From Rhynchonema sp. JSB1_4 (Eukaryota; Nematoda; Chromadorea; Monhysterida; Xyalidae): DNA of 64,000 nt. Of the stretch, positions 1 to 12,396 are shown piece after piece. Every line of letters starts with the position of its first letter. The stretch's first letter is position 1. Under the pieces are notes generated by a model. That model was not told where the DNA came from. It did not search any database and saw nothing but the letters and a program-made list of their open reading frames with translations. The stretch spans positions 1 to 64,000 of the forward strand of contig JASAMV010005446.1 in the NCBI GenBank assembly GCA_030248065.1. The letters run 5' to 3'. Both the position numbers and the translations under genes were made by a program.

Positions 1-626
1 GTTATCCTGTTGGGGTTATGTTATCATGCAGTAGTTTGTAGGTTTTACGCTTCTTTGAGATGCACATAAATTTTTGACACAACCTTGTATACGGTGGTTA
101 TTAGGAAGCATCTAAATGTAAATGGTGCAATACAACAGGTTGCTTTTGCAAACAAAGTTCAGAATAATAAATAAATCGGCGCTTTAGATTTTTTGTGCTG
201 TGCACGATAACGCCAAACCACATAAACTTTGAGTGAGACCAGTAGGTAGCAACTAGAACGAGATCAATCTGAAACATCATCAGCTTTAAAACATCAGAAA
301 ACGAAACCAGAACGAGAAATGGAACGGTTTATACAAATCCATCAATTCCCTCCTCCCCAAACATGAAAAACGAGCATTTTCGTGAGATCGTGACGGAATG
401 TCGAGATTTAGACACTAATCGGTTCGGTTTATAAATGAGAATTATATCTGCTTTTGTTTCACCAATATCTGTCACGGTGAACCATGACAGCGTTTGGAAG
501 CATCACAAGTTCTGACCAGAATTCAAGCAAACCGAACCGAGCTAACAAATTTGACTTGCAGAGTGCGCAAGAAACATTATAATATGAACAGTGCTTGTTC
601 ACGAGTAGTCGAGACCTGCTGATGTT
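1..626. other. 3' flank of SNAP-25, no gene seen
   Basis: No open frame with coding character was found here. Because the SNAP-25 stop codon is at 629-627 on the minus strand, part of this stretch is probably its 3' untranslated region. I could not identify a clear minus-strand AATAAA close behind the stop. Confidence 0.5.
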
Positions 627-2753
627 TCAGGCCTTTGATGCCAACGTCGCTGCCCTCTTGTTTGCGGCGGTCACGCGCTGGTTGTTAGAATCAGTCTGCA
701 AATTTTAAGAAAACCGTTTTTTTATTTAGTTTGCGATCGTCTTTGACCTTTTCGGCATCACTCGACCACGCCCGCTGGTGGGCTCATATGGACATGATAA
801 ACGAATAAGCAAGTCTCCTATATAACTGACTTGTAAGAATTTCACCGAATTTCATCCCAACCAACAAAATTTTTATGACAGGTTTTCTGACAGCACTCAT
901 AAGATTTGGTTCGGAGCGCGTCGCATACATCAAAACAATAGACAAAACATGCCTTGATGTTAATACGATCGAGCTGTTTGTTCTGGTTGGCCACCTCCGA
1001 GCTCATATCAATGGCCATGTTGCGCAGATTGCCGACCATCGTGTTCACTTGACCCAGATTCTCGTCCATTTCGTCTTCTCGCGAATCCTCCGTGATTCTG
1101 TTTGAATTGTGCTGATTAACAAAAAAACAATAATAAAATAAACACAACTTGACGTTTTGCTGGTGTCAAAAAATGTGATATGGTCGATTCTTATGTGCCT
1201 GATACCCCGATCTTTCAATCAATATTCGGCTTTTACTTTCGGTTTGGGCACAGTTTACAAATTCATAATAACTCGTGAATGGCTATGATGACAAATGCGA
1301 ACTGTGAGTAGGTAATAGCTTTAGTGTGGTCTGTATGTTTGCAATCACATGCTGTGACCACACTCCACTTTTTGATGAAAATGCAGCACATCTCTAATTC
1401 TCGCAACAGTTTTGTAACCGATCCGTCACCACTTAATCCACAATAATAAGTCATAATTGCGAAACGCACTTGGTGATGTATCCGCCTGTAGCGACGAATC
1501 CCTCCCCGCCCAGTTGCACCCTCGGCTGGTCGCCCTGCACGTCATTACCACCCTCGTCCTTCCAAGCGTTCGCGTACTCGGGATTCGCTGACAGGGGGTC
1601 GTCCTGTCTGAAAAAAATGGTTTTTTTGAAAAAATACAACAAAAGAAGATACGTATCTGTCAGACGACGTTGGAGGGTAACTATCCCGATTGACAGGTAG
1701 CCCTCTCCTCTACAACGCACGTCCCTTCCCTACTACCAGTGTCCCTAACGCTCATGTGCTTGTGTTTCATCTTTTTTTTGCCGCGCGCACTCCTGTGGGC
1801 AGGAGGTGTTCACCGGTGGTGTATCAGTCGTTTTTATTATTTAGGTGGGTGCGTGAAACAGAATGGTGAAACAGAATGGTGTTGGTGGCGGGTTGCACGT
1901 CCGACTGCTGTGCTGTACGCTTGCACACTGGATGCAGATGGTGTGCACAACTGAGGTGGTACAGCACAGGTCTTACCTTGCTAAATCAGGCTTATGCATA
2001 GTGCGACAGCACAAAGACAGCGTGACGTAAACATTGTGAGTGACAGTGATCACATAGACTGAACATTTCCGTGTGGAGATTTGGGATGCCACTGCGATGG
2101 TCCGATTGGTCAGAAATTTAGAAAAAAACCGTCCAAAAACGCACTTATTCCAGGGCAATGTGAACAGTCCACAGCATTTCTCCATTCCAGCCAACTGTTC
2201 CTCCGCCTCCCTCATGTCGGCATTGATCGTGCCCAATCCCTTCTCGACCGTTTCCAGCTGTTCGCCCTGGTCATCCAACATCACCAGTGTTTTGATACCC
2301 GCTTCTTTGCTCTGCAAATTATTTTGAATTGATTTTTAATTGGCATACTCGATATTCCCACTCATTTCACGTATGATGTCGTGGTTCCACATATGTACAT
2401 GTCGTCCTCTCGTGGAAACACGGCCAACAAAGAAACGACTATGATCTCAAACCATATTGCCACCATAAATTTTAACGCACCTCTTCGCATAGTGCGATCA
2501 TTCGTCGTGTGCTTTCGAGTGACTGAAAAAATAAAACAGCATCTGCTAACAGGTTAAAAGGTATACAAGTAAATAAAATTAAAATTTGGGAAATGGTTTC
2601 CAGGCACCTTGTTGAATTCTAAAGGGTCTCAAAAATTGATTTTTGACATGACAAAAAACTGGACGCGATCGCTCTCACACGTACCTCGTCTGTGGTTTGG
2701 TTGATCTTGAAATTGATGCCCTCCAGGCCCTCGGGAATCTCGTCGTCTGCCAT
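627..2753 (-). CDS. SNAP25: SNAP-25, neuronal t-SNARE
   Basis: Six coding exons on the minus strand: 2753-2685, 2523-2482, 2311-2145, 1607-1470, 1097-953 and 695-627. All phases agree and give 209 residues, close to the usual 206. SNAP-25 supplies two helices to the synaptic SNARE bundle that drives vesicle fusion at the plasma membrane. The Qb helix (about residues 20-82) carries SLESTRRM and LDDQGEQLE with its zero-layer Gln. The Qc helix (about 144-205) carries REDEMDENL and NLRNMAIDM and the second Gln (QLDRI). The linker cysteine cluster is only CC (KCCGLF), where most family members have three or four Cys. Three of the five introns begin GTGCGT. The last intron starts GCATGT and is a GC-AG intron. 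The start is the only ATG in frame before [11 protein letters not shown]. Identification is secure from family knowledge. Confidence 0.96.
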
Positions 2754-5700
2754 CTTGTTGATGCTTCAAAATGAATACAATGTACAAATGGTGATGTTTC
2801 AATGTGGTGTGGTGAGCCCAGTCACTGTCAGGGCTGCTGGGAGTGTTTGAGGTCAAGCTTTGCAACTGCGACACTGGCGATTCAGAGATGTCGTCTACTG
2901 GCCTGAAAAATCTTGATGTTTGAAACTTCAGTCAGTCAGATGTCCAAGCGAACAAGTTGCTAAGTTGACAATTGAGATTAAAAGTATTTCATGTTCAAAA
3001 GACTCTCAAAAAGTTTTCCCACAATTATTTCCCACAGCTCACTCCTTGACATGTTCTGACAAAACAATACAAGCAACCCCAAGGAGACGGCGGCGCAATT
3101 CACATGGCAGAAAAAAGGACAAAAAGGAGCAGTTTAAAGAACGCTCCGGGCAGCGTTATCGCACGAAAATGATCACGAACTGCGGACCAAAGCAGCAATG
3201 AAGTCAACTTTCCAGCACAGCGTTGTGGTGTGACGCAGCTGGCTGCTCTGACCGGACGCGCCTATGCCTCCGCCGATGTTCTGTTCATTTTGCTGCTCTT
3301 CTATTTTTCTATTTCTAGAAGCGCATATAAAACCATCTAAACTCGTATGAATGTATAGAGTGGCTCAAAAGTGCTGTTAATAAACATGTCTTTTCAAAAC
3401 GTCAAAATTTCGGTTGTTACTGTATCGCAGTCCCTGAGCGTTCTCGCTGAACGGTGCGCCGGTCAGCTGAAAAATACCAAAAAAGTATTCTTGGAAAAGT
3501 TACTTTCGTGCCACCGTATAGACACACATGGAGTGGCTGGTTTGTGCCCAATCAAGTGAAGAAAGGCGCGCGCTAGCCAAGTGGCTGCTGCTTGTATTTG
3601 GCACCGCCGTGCATGGAGGCATCTCCCAAGTTATATACGGAGCGAGGGACTGAACGGGGCAGCCCTCTTGCACGTGTACATTCCGAACGTAACCGAAACC
3701 AAAACTGCCGAATATCAAGAGAAAAAAGTAATGCATCTACCATTTTTCTCTGCCGGCTGCCGGGGACCTTGCACCCCAACACGGAACCATTGGGACCATC
3801 TTCGTTCACTGGTTTATTGAGGTTCGAATAAACCGCATATGGAACCGGATACAGTATGTGGATAGGGCCTTAAAACTGGGACCAAATAGCGGCAAGCACA
3901 CACACACACACCAAATGCCCTGTCGCATTTCTATCGGGCAATGTTTGTCTAAAGTCGTGGTTTCTCGCAACCATACAGACCCACCGAGTACCATCTGGTC
4001 AGACAGGCGGGCAGCGGAAGTCGAGACCCAAACAAACACGTGGGCCAAACCAAATAGAGGGACATCGCGCACAGCATGATTCGTGTGTGTGTGTGTTTGT
4101 GTGTGCCTCTCTGCCGTGTGCTGTTTGCTGGCAGGGATGATGGCACATGCAAAAAAGTACCGGCACCATGCGTGCGTTCTGGCGCAGATGAAACAGCGCG
4201 GAGAAAACAGGGATTGTGTTCGGATAGGGCAACTCAAGTTTTTCGAACGCTGCGGCCTGATCCTGCAGGCCAATCAGAAAAATCAAAATCCAGGTAATCA
4301 AACATAAAAATACGTGAACTCTCGGTTCCTAGAAGAATATGGTGCATGTAGTACATCTTTCTCAATGTTGTTTTTCGGTGTCCAATCGCCCCCCAACTTG
4401 ACGACTGGTCATGCCGAAGCATCGGTATGCAGGCAGATGCCCTTCGGTGTTGGTCCGCTCATGTATACATATAGTGCAGTACGAGTGCAGTTGGTGCATT
4501 TTTATACAAATGCAGGTGCTTTACTCCTCTGTCTGTCGGTCATGGTGTCCGAGCTCATTTGCGTGATTGCCGTTGGGACAACTGATCACACCTCAGTAAG
4601 CACATACGGAAGAATAAATTGCTTGGTTGATGTTTCAACAAATTTTTGGCATGACACAATTGCGCAGCATGACATAAAGCACTACGCAATTGGTTGTGTA
4701 CAAACACGACGTGTAGAAGCACACGTGCAAGACACAAGCGATCGCGGGTTATGACTGAGTTGGGTTCCATAACTCGCACGTCCGAAACCCAGGCAAATAG
4801 ACCGTAACGCATCTTGTACCCTCACACACCCGCGTTGGTGTCTATTGTGTGTGCATGCAGCCGAAAAGTGAACAAAATTGAAACTGGGACGGGGCACTAG
4901 ATGATGATATCCAAGCTCGCCCAATGGCAAAAATATAGCTGTGTTATGTACATATGTACATAGTCTGCACCCGACTTTGCGCAGTTTGCATGCTCGCATT
5001 TTTTGGTTGCCCCGTGTTTATCATCTCCGGGGTTGACCGCCTCAAGTCATAATTCAGGCGAGCAAAAAACAGGACGAATGAAGAGACAACCTCGACGAGC
5101 ATGTATAATTTTAATTGTGATACGATCAAATCAAACTTGAAAACTCAATCTGCTTGTTTTGATCATATGAAGTGACGCCACACGTGCCAGACAAGGTTAT
5201 GGTGCAAGTTTCGCACATGCATGAGTCTTCAACTCAACTCAAATTTAGCCAACGGTTTCGTGTATTTTGATCTCCACAAATCATACGGCACGTGGGTGCG
5301 TGTGTGGTACGCGTGTGGTACAGCAAAAAGTGTGGCATAGCCCTGCTTAAAATTCGCTGGATAAATTAATAAAAAAACAGTAGCGGCCGTTTGTCCAAGC
5401 ACAGAACGTTTTTTCAATAATGGTTCATTAGATGCAGACTGGAGGCAACGTCAGTTTATTACTTCAACAAACCCAAAAAGCGCGCCTACATGCGAGCGCA
5501 TATGAGCGTGTCCATCCAAACCAATTTACAGCGAACTCAAGCCTCCGGGGGGTTAGACCGACCGTGTTTAGGACCTGTTAGAAGCACATGGATGGAAAAA
5601 GGGGCGGGGGTGCTTGGCTGATGCTGATGACAACAAAGTGTTTGCAGCCGCGTTTGGGCGTCAAACAAAATATGGATGTGGTCAACGAAGCACAGAGAGG

Positions 5701-5789
5701 GCGGTGTGCGTGCGTATTCCTTGGAATTGCAATGACAGCCATAGTTGTACATGGCTAGTGTGCTGTAACTGTAACGCCTGTAAAGCGCG
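2754..5789. other. gene-free stretch upstream of SNAP-25
   Basis: This holds the 5' flank and probably the untranslated first exon and promoter of SNAP-25. No coding exon was recognised on either strand. A short (CA)n run near 3897-3912 and a (GT)n run near 4083-4106 face each other in inverted orientation. A TATAAAA on the plus strand near 3325 has no gene obviously attached. Scattered GTACATATGTAC-type tetranucleotide repeats occur, for example near 4947-4960. Confidence 0.45.
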
Positions 5790-6128
5790 TATAGTCCAAC
5801 CACGTGCTCATGAGACGAATCTTTTTAAAGCTAGCTTGGCCAGATTAAAAAATGCGCCGGTTACACGTGTTTTTGCAAACAAAAGAAAGAGATTGGGCCG
5901 AGAGACATGATTACAAGATCCAGCTGGCTGACCTCAATTTGTTGCGTGCTCAGCAACGTCGTTCAACGCACAGATGTTTTGGGAGTCAAAAGGGAATTTA
6001 CGCACCGAGGTGGAAAGCGTGTTTTTAAAAATACATGCGTTTCTCTTTCTTTCATTTCCGAAATATATTGGATCCGTTTCAACTCAACTTCAAAATAAGT
6101 CGTCTCATGAGTTCGTGGTTGGACTATA
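5790..6128 (+). mobile_element. TA-flanked MITE, family A copy 1 (339 bp)
   Basis: About 30-bp terminal inverted repeats begin TATAGTCCAACCACG and end in the complementary GGTTGGACTATA. The outermost TA on both sides fits a TA target duplication, as made by Tc1/mariner-type transposases. Related copies lie at 10334-10697 and, inverted, at 17661-18023. This copy lacks a short internal segment that the other two keep. It encodes no transposase. Confidence 0.85.
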
Positions 6129-6392
6129 CATGCATTTTCATCATGGTTGATGGATGCATCACATTCAATACAATTCAAGTTTAATTCGTTTGTTTATCGT
6201 TTTGGACTTGCTATTCCAACACAACAGATCATACAGGAGCATAATGTGATTGCGCAACTTTACTGCATCATCGTAAATGACCCGGCCAGTAATAAAAGCT
6301 AACAATACTTTGAAAACGGTATGAATATGCAGCATAATGGCATGCACCTGAAATGTACAATAATGTAGCACTCTGTGACCACGGTAACGCAT

Positions 6393-7530
6393 CAGGGCAT
6401 TTCGACCTGGTCACCCACGTTACCCATGTTACCCATGTTACCCAGCCACAGGGTCTGCGCCACAAGCCTGGGTACCCTGGGTACCCAGGTCGAAATGCGC
6501 ATGCGCTTGCATGCACATGCATGCCGACTACGGCGTAAGTGTGAAAATGATAGTCAGAAAAACAGCATTTCCGAACACTGTAACGCCGTATCACGCCGCG
6601 GGCTTAGTCATGATAGTTTGAATAATAACAACATGCAGCCATACATGGCGTCGAAACGTGTTTGAAAAAGTCAATTGGAAAAACACAATTAGAAGTGCAC
6701 CACTATTCATTTGACACATACAGACAGGCTTAGTGCAGTCGTGATAGTTTGAATAATAACAACATGCAGCCATACATGTCGTCGAAACGTGTTTGAAAAA
6801 GTCAATTGGAAAAACACAATTAGAAAAACACCACTATTCATTTGACACATACAGACAGGCTTAGTGCAGTCATGATAGTTTGAATAATTACAAGTCAATT
6901 GGAAAAACACAATTAGAAAAACACCACTAGACATTTGACACATACACACATTTTAGATTAGCACCCCAACACCAATAAGACACCCCGACAACCGTGAGAC
7001 CGTAGTGGCGCACCTAGAACTGGGCCACCCAACGCAACACAGGCAACACACAACACAGAACGCGCAGGCATGCGCGTGCATACCATCACAATGAAATTCT
7101 GTATAGTTAGATTATTTTCATTGTTATTTTCCAACAGGACGCGCAGGCATGCGCGTGCATGCTGCATGCACAAGCTAATGTGCGTGCAAACTAAATGTGC
7201 ATGCAAATACAAATTTATTTTCAATTGGGTACCCAGGGTACCCCAAAATAGGAGAATTCGCGCGCGCGCGAAATCTTATACATGGGAAAAGCAGAAATTC
7301 CAAAACTGCGACCTGGGTACCCACAGCCGGCAAAAGGCAGATATGCGAGGCAGCCGCAGCCAAAAAAACTGCTTTTTGCCATTCCCGAACACACGTGGAC
7401 ATATTTAGTTGACACCCTGTAATTCCAAATCTTATTTCCGCTTTTTTTGAAAAATCTGCTTCCTATGTTTTGCATGGTGGGTAACATGGGTAACGTGGGT
7501 ACCCAGGTCGCAATGGCCCGCATCATAACA
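6393..7530. repeat. composite inverted-repeat element with GGGTACC motifs
   Basis: Left end near 6397-6445 (CGACCTGG followed by repeated GTTACCCAT) is mirrored at 7480-7513 (ATGGGTAACGTGGG then CCCAGGTCG). A second GGTACCCTGGGTACCCAGG block sits at 6470-6490 and again, in both orientations, at 7225-7245 and 7308-7322. This suggests one element inserted in another or a multi-armed foldback. It contains the tandem array annotated separately and a duplicated ACGCGCAGGCATGCGCGTGC motif at 7060 and 7139. No coding capacity was seen. Confidence 0.6.
6601..6952 (+). repeat. tandem repeat, about 126-131 bp unit, 2.7 copies
   Basis: Units begin at 6601, 6727 and 6858, each starting GGCTTAGT and including TGATAGTTTGAATAATAACA and GTCAATTGGAAAAACACAAT. 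Units 1 and 2 are nearly identical. Unit 3 lacks about 36 bases in its middle. The small differences, a 5-base insertion after GGCTTAG and single changes, indicate a recent duplication. Confidence 0.85.
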
Positions 7531-9751
7531 AATTTTCCTGTTGATGCTGGGTAACCAAAGCTAACGAGCCTGAAGTCAGAAAATGCTAAACTGTTTGCTC
7601 AACACGCTTTGTTCTGAAGATAGCCGGGTTCACAGAAAGTCACAGAAAGTTCGGAATGACCAAAGATTCATGATGACACGAGTCACAAGTGGATCCAGGA
7701 AGGCACAGGGGTCATGGCCCACCTTTGGTCAAAGTGGCCCGTGAAGGGCACTGTTTTGGAAAAAAAAGGAAAAACGACCCTGAGCGAGCTCCGGAGGAGG
7801 ACACTCAACCTTTGACAGAGGAAATTCGAAATCTTTATCGTCAAACAAGGATGTAAACTGCGCTGCATTGGCCATAAAAATCGGTAGAACAAGCTGAAAC
7901 GCAGCGCAGAACCAGCATCAGACGCATTCTTAAGTGGGATTATGTGCATCCCAATATCCGACTGCTGGAAATGAGCCGGAGGACATAAACCCTCAGCTTG
8001 AGCCGTCGGTTTATTACACCAGTTTGTTCGAAACATGAAACGCGATTACCGCGACATATGTACATAAATGGTCTTGTTAAAAACGAACAGGTGAAAAAAG
8101 AGGCCCATGTTGTCAGACTCAACAAGCACAGTACATTTCAATAAAAATCTCATAACTTTAATCAAAAGCTCACTGCCTAGATTTAGCTTGAAGGCACAAA
8201 TGTTGCTGGCATGTGTCGTGTTTCGTGTTCCCCAGGGTTGACAGTTAGCGCAGTTCGCAAAGGTATGACACGACTGTTAAAATATGTGACAGAAAGAAGA
8301 CAAATACGTACAAATAAAAAAGTTGCTTCTGCGTCCGCTGTGACAAAATGTCACATAACGAGCGTACACACCTGCTGCCTTATGTGACCAACAATGTATT
8401 GCGTGCCCAGTTAAGCAGCGGGTACGTCACAATCAGAAGCCGTCATCGTGACAAGATATACCGAACCGGTAGCTGTGCACAGTCGGACCATATAAATCGA
8501 GCGATAACGCAAGCGTTGGACCACCAAGCGTGCAATAGTGCAACTACACACGGCTCTCTTGCTGCCTGCGGATCTCGGACACGGACGCAAGGCAGTTTGT
8601 GGCACCTACTGCACTCGTAGGAGCAACATTGGAACCAGTGGCATGCTTGCTCGCCTGCCAGTCGCTTGCTTTGGCTGCACGCGCACACGCACGCTGGCGC
8701 ACAACGTGGTCGATGCATCAATTCGGTTCAGGGTTCACGTTCGCCCCCTGGACTTGGAGACTGAACCTGAACGCAAAACAAACTGTCATATTACTAACTT
8801 GTCCCAGTGCATGCCTTGTGGGCGCAATGTCCAGAACTGCGCGCGCGCGCATGCGGACACAAAATGCAATATAAGCAATAAGCAGCCGCTGTCAATATTA
8901 TACATGGCCGGCCGCCCGCAGCCAGGAAGCCGAGTGGCGCGCACACACACACACAACACCAACGAAGGCCTGTGATCTTGGAAGGTTGGGATGGGCTGAT
9001 TGTGTGTGTGTGTGGGAGTCAGCCAGTGGAAAATGGGGAGATTCGACACAATGACATGCAGTCAGCTGGCAGACTTTCAAATGCGGGAGCGAAGTACACG
9101 CTGTGCTGATGTAGTCCACAACAAAGGCAACTACTGTATCATTGTAGTGCGCATGTGGCATGTACGTTTTTCGAATCGATGGTACGTATACGTATATGCA
9201 CGCGCATGCCAGGCCCGCAGTCGTATTGGTACATATACTGTACATATGTGTGCACGATGTTTTATAGCACCATTTAGCAATGTCCAGTGTTGTTCGAGCA
9301 ACGCAGCAGCAGCATTGGAGTTGGACCGTGCCTGGCTGGCGCGTTGGTATACCTTAAGTACGTTTATAAACAGTTTGAGTGCCCACAGCACAGGCGAGCG
9401 TCCATGCATACATCCCTGTGCTTGAAATGCAGCGAGACCACGACTGTGTGTGTATCCAACTATGTACATATATCAGCTGCCGTCGGCTAAACGGCCACGA
9501 GGACAGACAAAGGACTTGTCCAAAGTGCAGCACTTGAATGTGTACTTTGTGTCGTTGATGGAGCTCTTTTTTGTGGCCGGAGTTGGACTGAAACCGCAAC
9601 CACAAAATTATATGCATCTTGCTGAGCACATGTGTGTGTTTGAGACTATACAATGCGAACGCGCAAGCGGCGAATTTCATGTGTACACTCTTTGGTGCTT
9701 CCCTGGATGGATTGCTCATCCACAGCTCTGTTTTGCGGCCAGTAAAAACAG
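7531..9751. other. no recognised gene; low-complexity blocks
   Basis: No exon with clear coding character was found, apart from the orphan 3' end that begins at 9752. A (CA)n run at about 8939-8955 and a (TG)n run at about 9000-9014 are again in opposite orientation, separated by about 45 bases. A hydrophobic open stretch near 9532-9600 (reading QHLNVYFVSLMELFF) follows an acceptor-like GTGCAG. It could be an upstream exon of the 9.75-kb gene, but this is not shown. Confidence 0.4.
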
Positions 9752-10013
9752 GACCAGCTGTTGCGAATTGACCCCGAGTTCCGAAACTCTATGAGTTCCC
9801 TGATTACCGAGCAGTTAGACACGGTGGAAGGTGTCAAACGAAGTGGTCACTGCCGATTTCGAGGTAAAAAACAAGCGATAGAAAACACAGTGAATGGTCC
9901 TGTGCAACGAAAGACACAAATCGTTTTTCAGCCTGAAATATGTAAGTGTGTGTTATTTCTTTGCAGTTTTTGCCAATTACTTTATGACCGAGCTTCGATC
10001 TCCCCTACGTTAG
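9752..10013 (+). CDS. orphan 3' end of an unrecognised gene (two exons)
   Basis: Exon 9752-9830 follows AAAAACAG and ends at a GTGTCA donor. Exon 9967-10013 follows TTTCTTTGCAG and ends in TAG. The phase-1 join is coherent and gives a C-terminus reading DQLLRIDPEFRNSMSSLI ... FANYFMTELRSPLR. An AATAAA at 10109-10114 lies about 95 bases after the stop, as expected for a real 3' end. I do not recognise the protein and could not place upstream exons with confidence. A chance open frame is the alternative. Confidence 0.35.
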
Positions 10014-10333
10014 GTTCTTTCCAGTTTTCAATGGGATTAGGTCGAAGCATGTCTCACACGTCGCTGCTGCGGCACGAGGTGGACGTGTGAGGTTACATGT
10101 AGTGTGTAAATAAACATCTATGGCATTTATATTTTGTGCGAAAACACTGCCGCAGCAGCGCACAGGAGTGTGAGGGCAATCATCACTTGATGCATCGAAG
10201 CATAAAAATAATACGATTTCATGCCGTCGGCGTGCTGGTTGATTCGCCCGTGGTAAGCTACTATCTACGAAAACGGCAAAAACGAGTTTGAACTTCTGTT
10301 ACGGGAGGGGCTAACACGTACATTACCTATATG

Positions 10334-10697
10334 TATAGTCCAACCACGTGCTCATGAGACGACTGTTTTTATAGCTTGCTTGGCCAGATTCTAAAATGCG
10401 CCGGTTACACGGGTTTTCGCAAACAAAAGAAAGAGATTGGGCCGAGAGAGATGACGACAAGTTCCAGCTGGCTGACCTCAATTTGTTGCGTGCTTACGCG
10501 AACAGCAACGTCGTTCAACACACAAATGTTTTGGGAGTCAAAAGGGAATTTACGCACAGAGGTGGAGAGCGTGTTTTTAAAAAAATACATGCGTTTCTCT
10601 TTCTTTCATTTCCGAAATACGTGGAACCGGAACATTGCTGGATCCGTTCAAGTCAACTTCAAAATAAGTCGTCTCATGAGTTCGTGGCTGGACTATA
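10334..10697 (+). mobile_element. TA-flanked MITE, family A copy 2 (364 bp)
   Basis: Same ends as copy 1 (TATAGTCCAACCACG ... GGACTATA) and the same orientation. It carries an open frame also present in copy 3, with DKFQLADLNLLRAYANSN followed by LGVKREFTHRGGER. The sharing is explained by recent common origin and need not mean translation. Confidence 0.88.
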
Positions 10698-10824
10698 CAT
10701 AGTAGTGCTGTGCATACAGGGGCTATGCGAATGGGGGATCAATGCAAACTAAACCACCATCGTTTCTTATTTTGACCGGGATACAACAGTCCTTTAACAG
10801 CCACATCTAATCACCATTGCATTA

Positions 10825-11749
10825 GGCCGCATTCACAATGCAAGCGCGTTAGCGTGTTAGCGCGTTAGCGTGCGAGATGCGCACGCTTTTGCATTCACAA
10901 TGGAAAAAGCTGATTAGCGCGTTAGCGCGTTAGCGTGCGAGCAAGTTTTCTCGCACGCTAACGCGCAGATGCGCAACGCGCTTTTGCATTCACAATGCAA
11001 AGCTGATTAGCGCGTTGGCGCGTTAGCGTGCACGCTAACGCGCTTTTCACGATTAGGACTGGTTCTAATTTTTTTTGCGCGTTAGCACCGGATGCGCGTG
11101 TTCTAAAGTTTATAATTTAATTTGAAAACATTATCAGACCACGAAAAAGGTGAAAACACAGGAAATAAAGCCTGCTGCGTTCACTGAGAATATTTTTGTT
11201 TGTTTTTGATGCTTAGCAGCATATCTTTTTACGCTATCAATCGATTGATGCAAACAGTTTCGGCTGCTGTTATATTAGCTGCAAGCAAACGTTGCGCAGA
11301 ACGTTGTTCATCTGCTTATGTGTTGTGTATCCTCTTTGGTGGTGTAATTGTGATGCATGACACGACAAGGAGACTGTATTGCGCGCATGGATTGTTCATG
11401 TCGCGACTAGCTAGATTTTCCATTTGAGGAAAATGTTCCTTTAGAATCAAAATAAGTTTTAATGAATCTTGAAAACGATTGGTTGCCGTTTTCAAAACAA
11501 AGAAATAAAAAAATTCGGCATTTGCCAACACCCAGACCAACGGGCATTGTGAATGCAAACGCGTTTTGCTGATTAGCGCGTTAGCGCGTTAGCGCATTAG
11601 CGTGTCACTGATAAGCGTGCACGCTAACGCGCTTTTTCAATTTTCCATTGTGAGTGCTAAAGCGTGCGGAAAAAGCGTGCACGCTAATCAGCAACACGCT
11701 AACGCGCTAACGCGCTAACACGCTAACGCGCTGCATTGTGAATGCGGCC
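10825..11749. mobile_element. Harbinger-like MITE 1, (GCGTTAGC)n subterminal arrays
   Basis: Termini are GGCCGCATTCACAATGC and its exact complement. TTA on both outer sides fits the 3-bp TWA duplication of PIF/Harbinger transposons. Inside each end lie arrays of the GCGTTAGC unit on one strand and GCTAACGC on the other, with further internal copies near 10920-11045 and 11570-11640. The centre (about 11100-11560) has no transposase. A second element with the same termini lies at 36286-37764. Class assignment is from termini and target duplication only. Confidence 0.85.
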
Positions 11750-12396
11750 TTACTGTATTTGCAACTACCGTTAACCCCTGTTGGGATCAACAATAACCAG
11801 TGCACCATGAGTTTCCCCATGTTATGACGTTAGCGAGCGATAAAAAAACGAAGTTTGGTGAGTGATTGATTTGATGATGCTCCGTTTTACGCAAAGATTA
11901 AAGTTTTAATGAACTGCGGGTGAGCAAATTGATAAAGAGACTGTAGCACATCAACAGGAAACATTTCAACTCCAGCAACAACTCCAAGGACCCAGACGAA
12001 ATATATGGGCGGGATTGCCGCACAAGCGTGATATAACACGTATGTAACCATTGAAATCTGACGCCAAACTATTGTTGTGAATGAAAGTGATAATGGATTC
12101 TGCACAGGCGTGTTTATGGAACAATAAGAGTCTGGATGACTACAATAAACGGACTACGATTTAATTTACAAAAGGAAATCTGAAGACGAAGCATGGACAA
12201 AAAGAACTTACAGTCGTTACCCATTGTGACTTATCACTTGGCTGCTTTCTGAGTTCTTTTACCTAGCACTGAGCAACAAAATGGACTTTAACCTGTGGTG
12301 ACAACTTTTGGAAAGACTGACAAATCAAAACTGCGGCTCCACGGTCCTCGCTTCGCCGTTTTCCTAATTCGGCTTAGCCAAGCAGTGACAGTTTCT
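11750..12396. other. 5' flank of the protease gene
   Basis: No gene assigned. A hydrophobic minus-strand frame at 12105-11887 has no start or splice context I can support. The stretch directly before 12397 is probably the protease promoter and 5' leader. Confidence 0.35.

Noticed and set aside
10840..11749. Regular short repeats (TTAGCGCG) that resemble a CRISPR-like or satellite array
   Set aside because: The units are 8 bases, contiguous, inverted between ends and bounded by Harbinger-like termini with TTA duplications, so they are subterminal repeats of a transposon.
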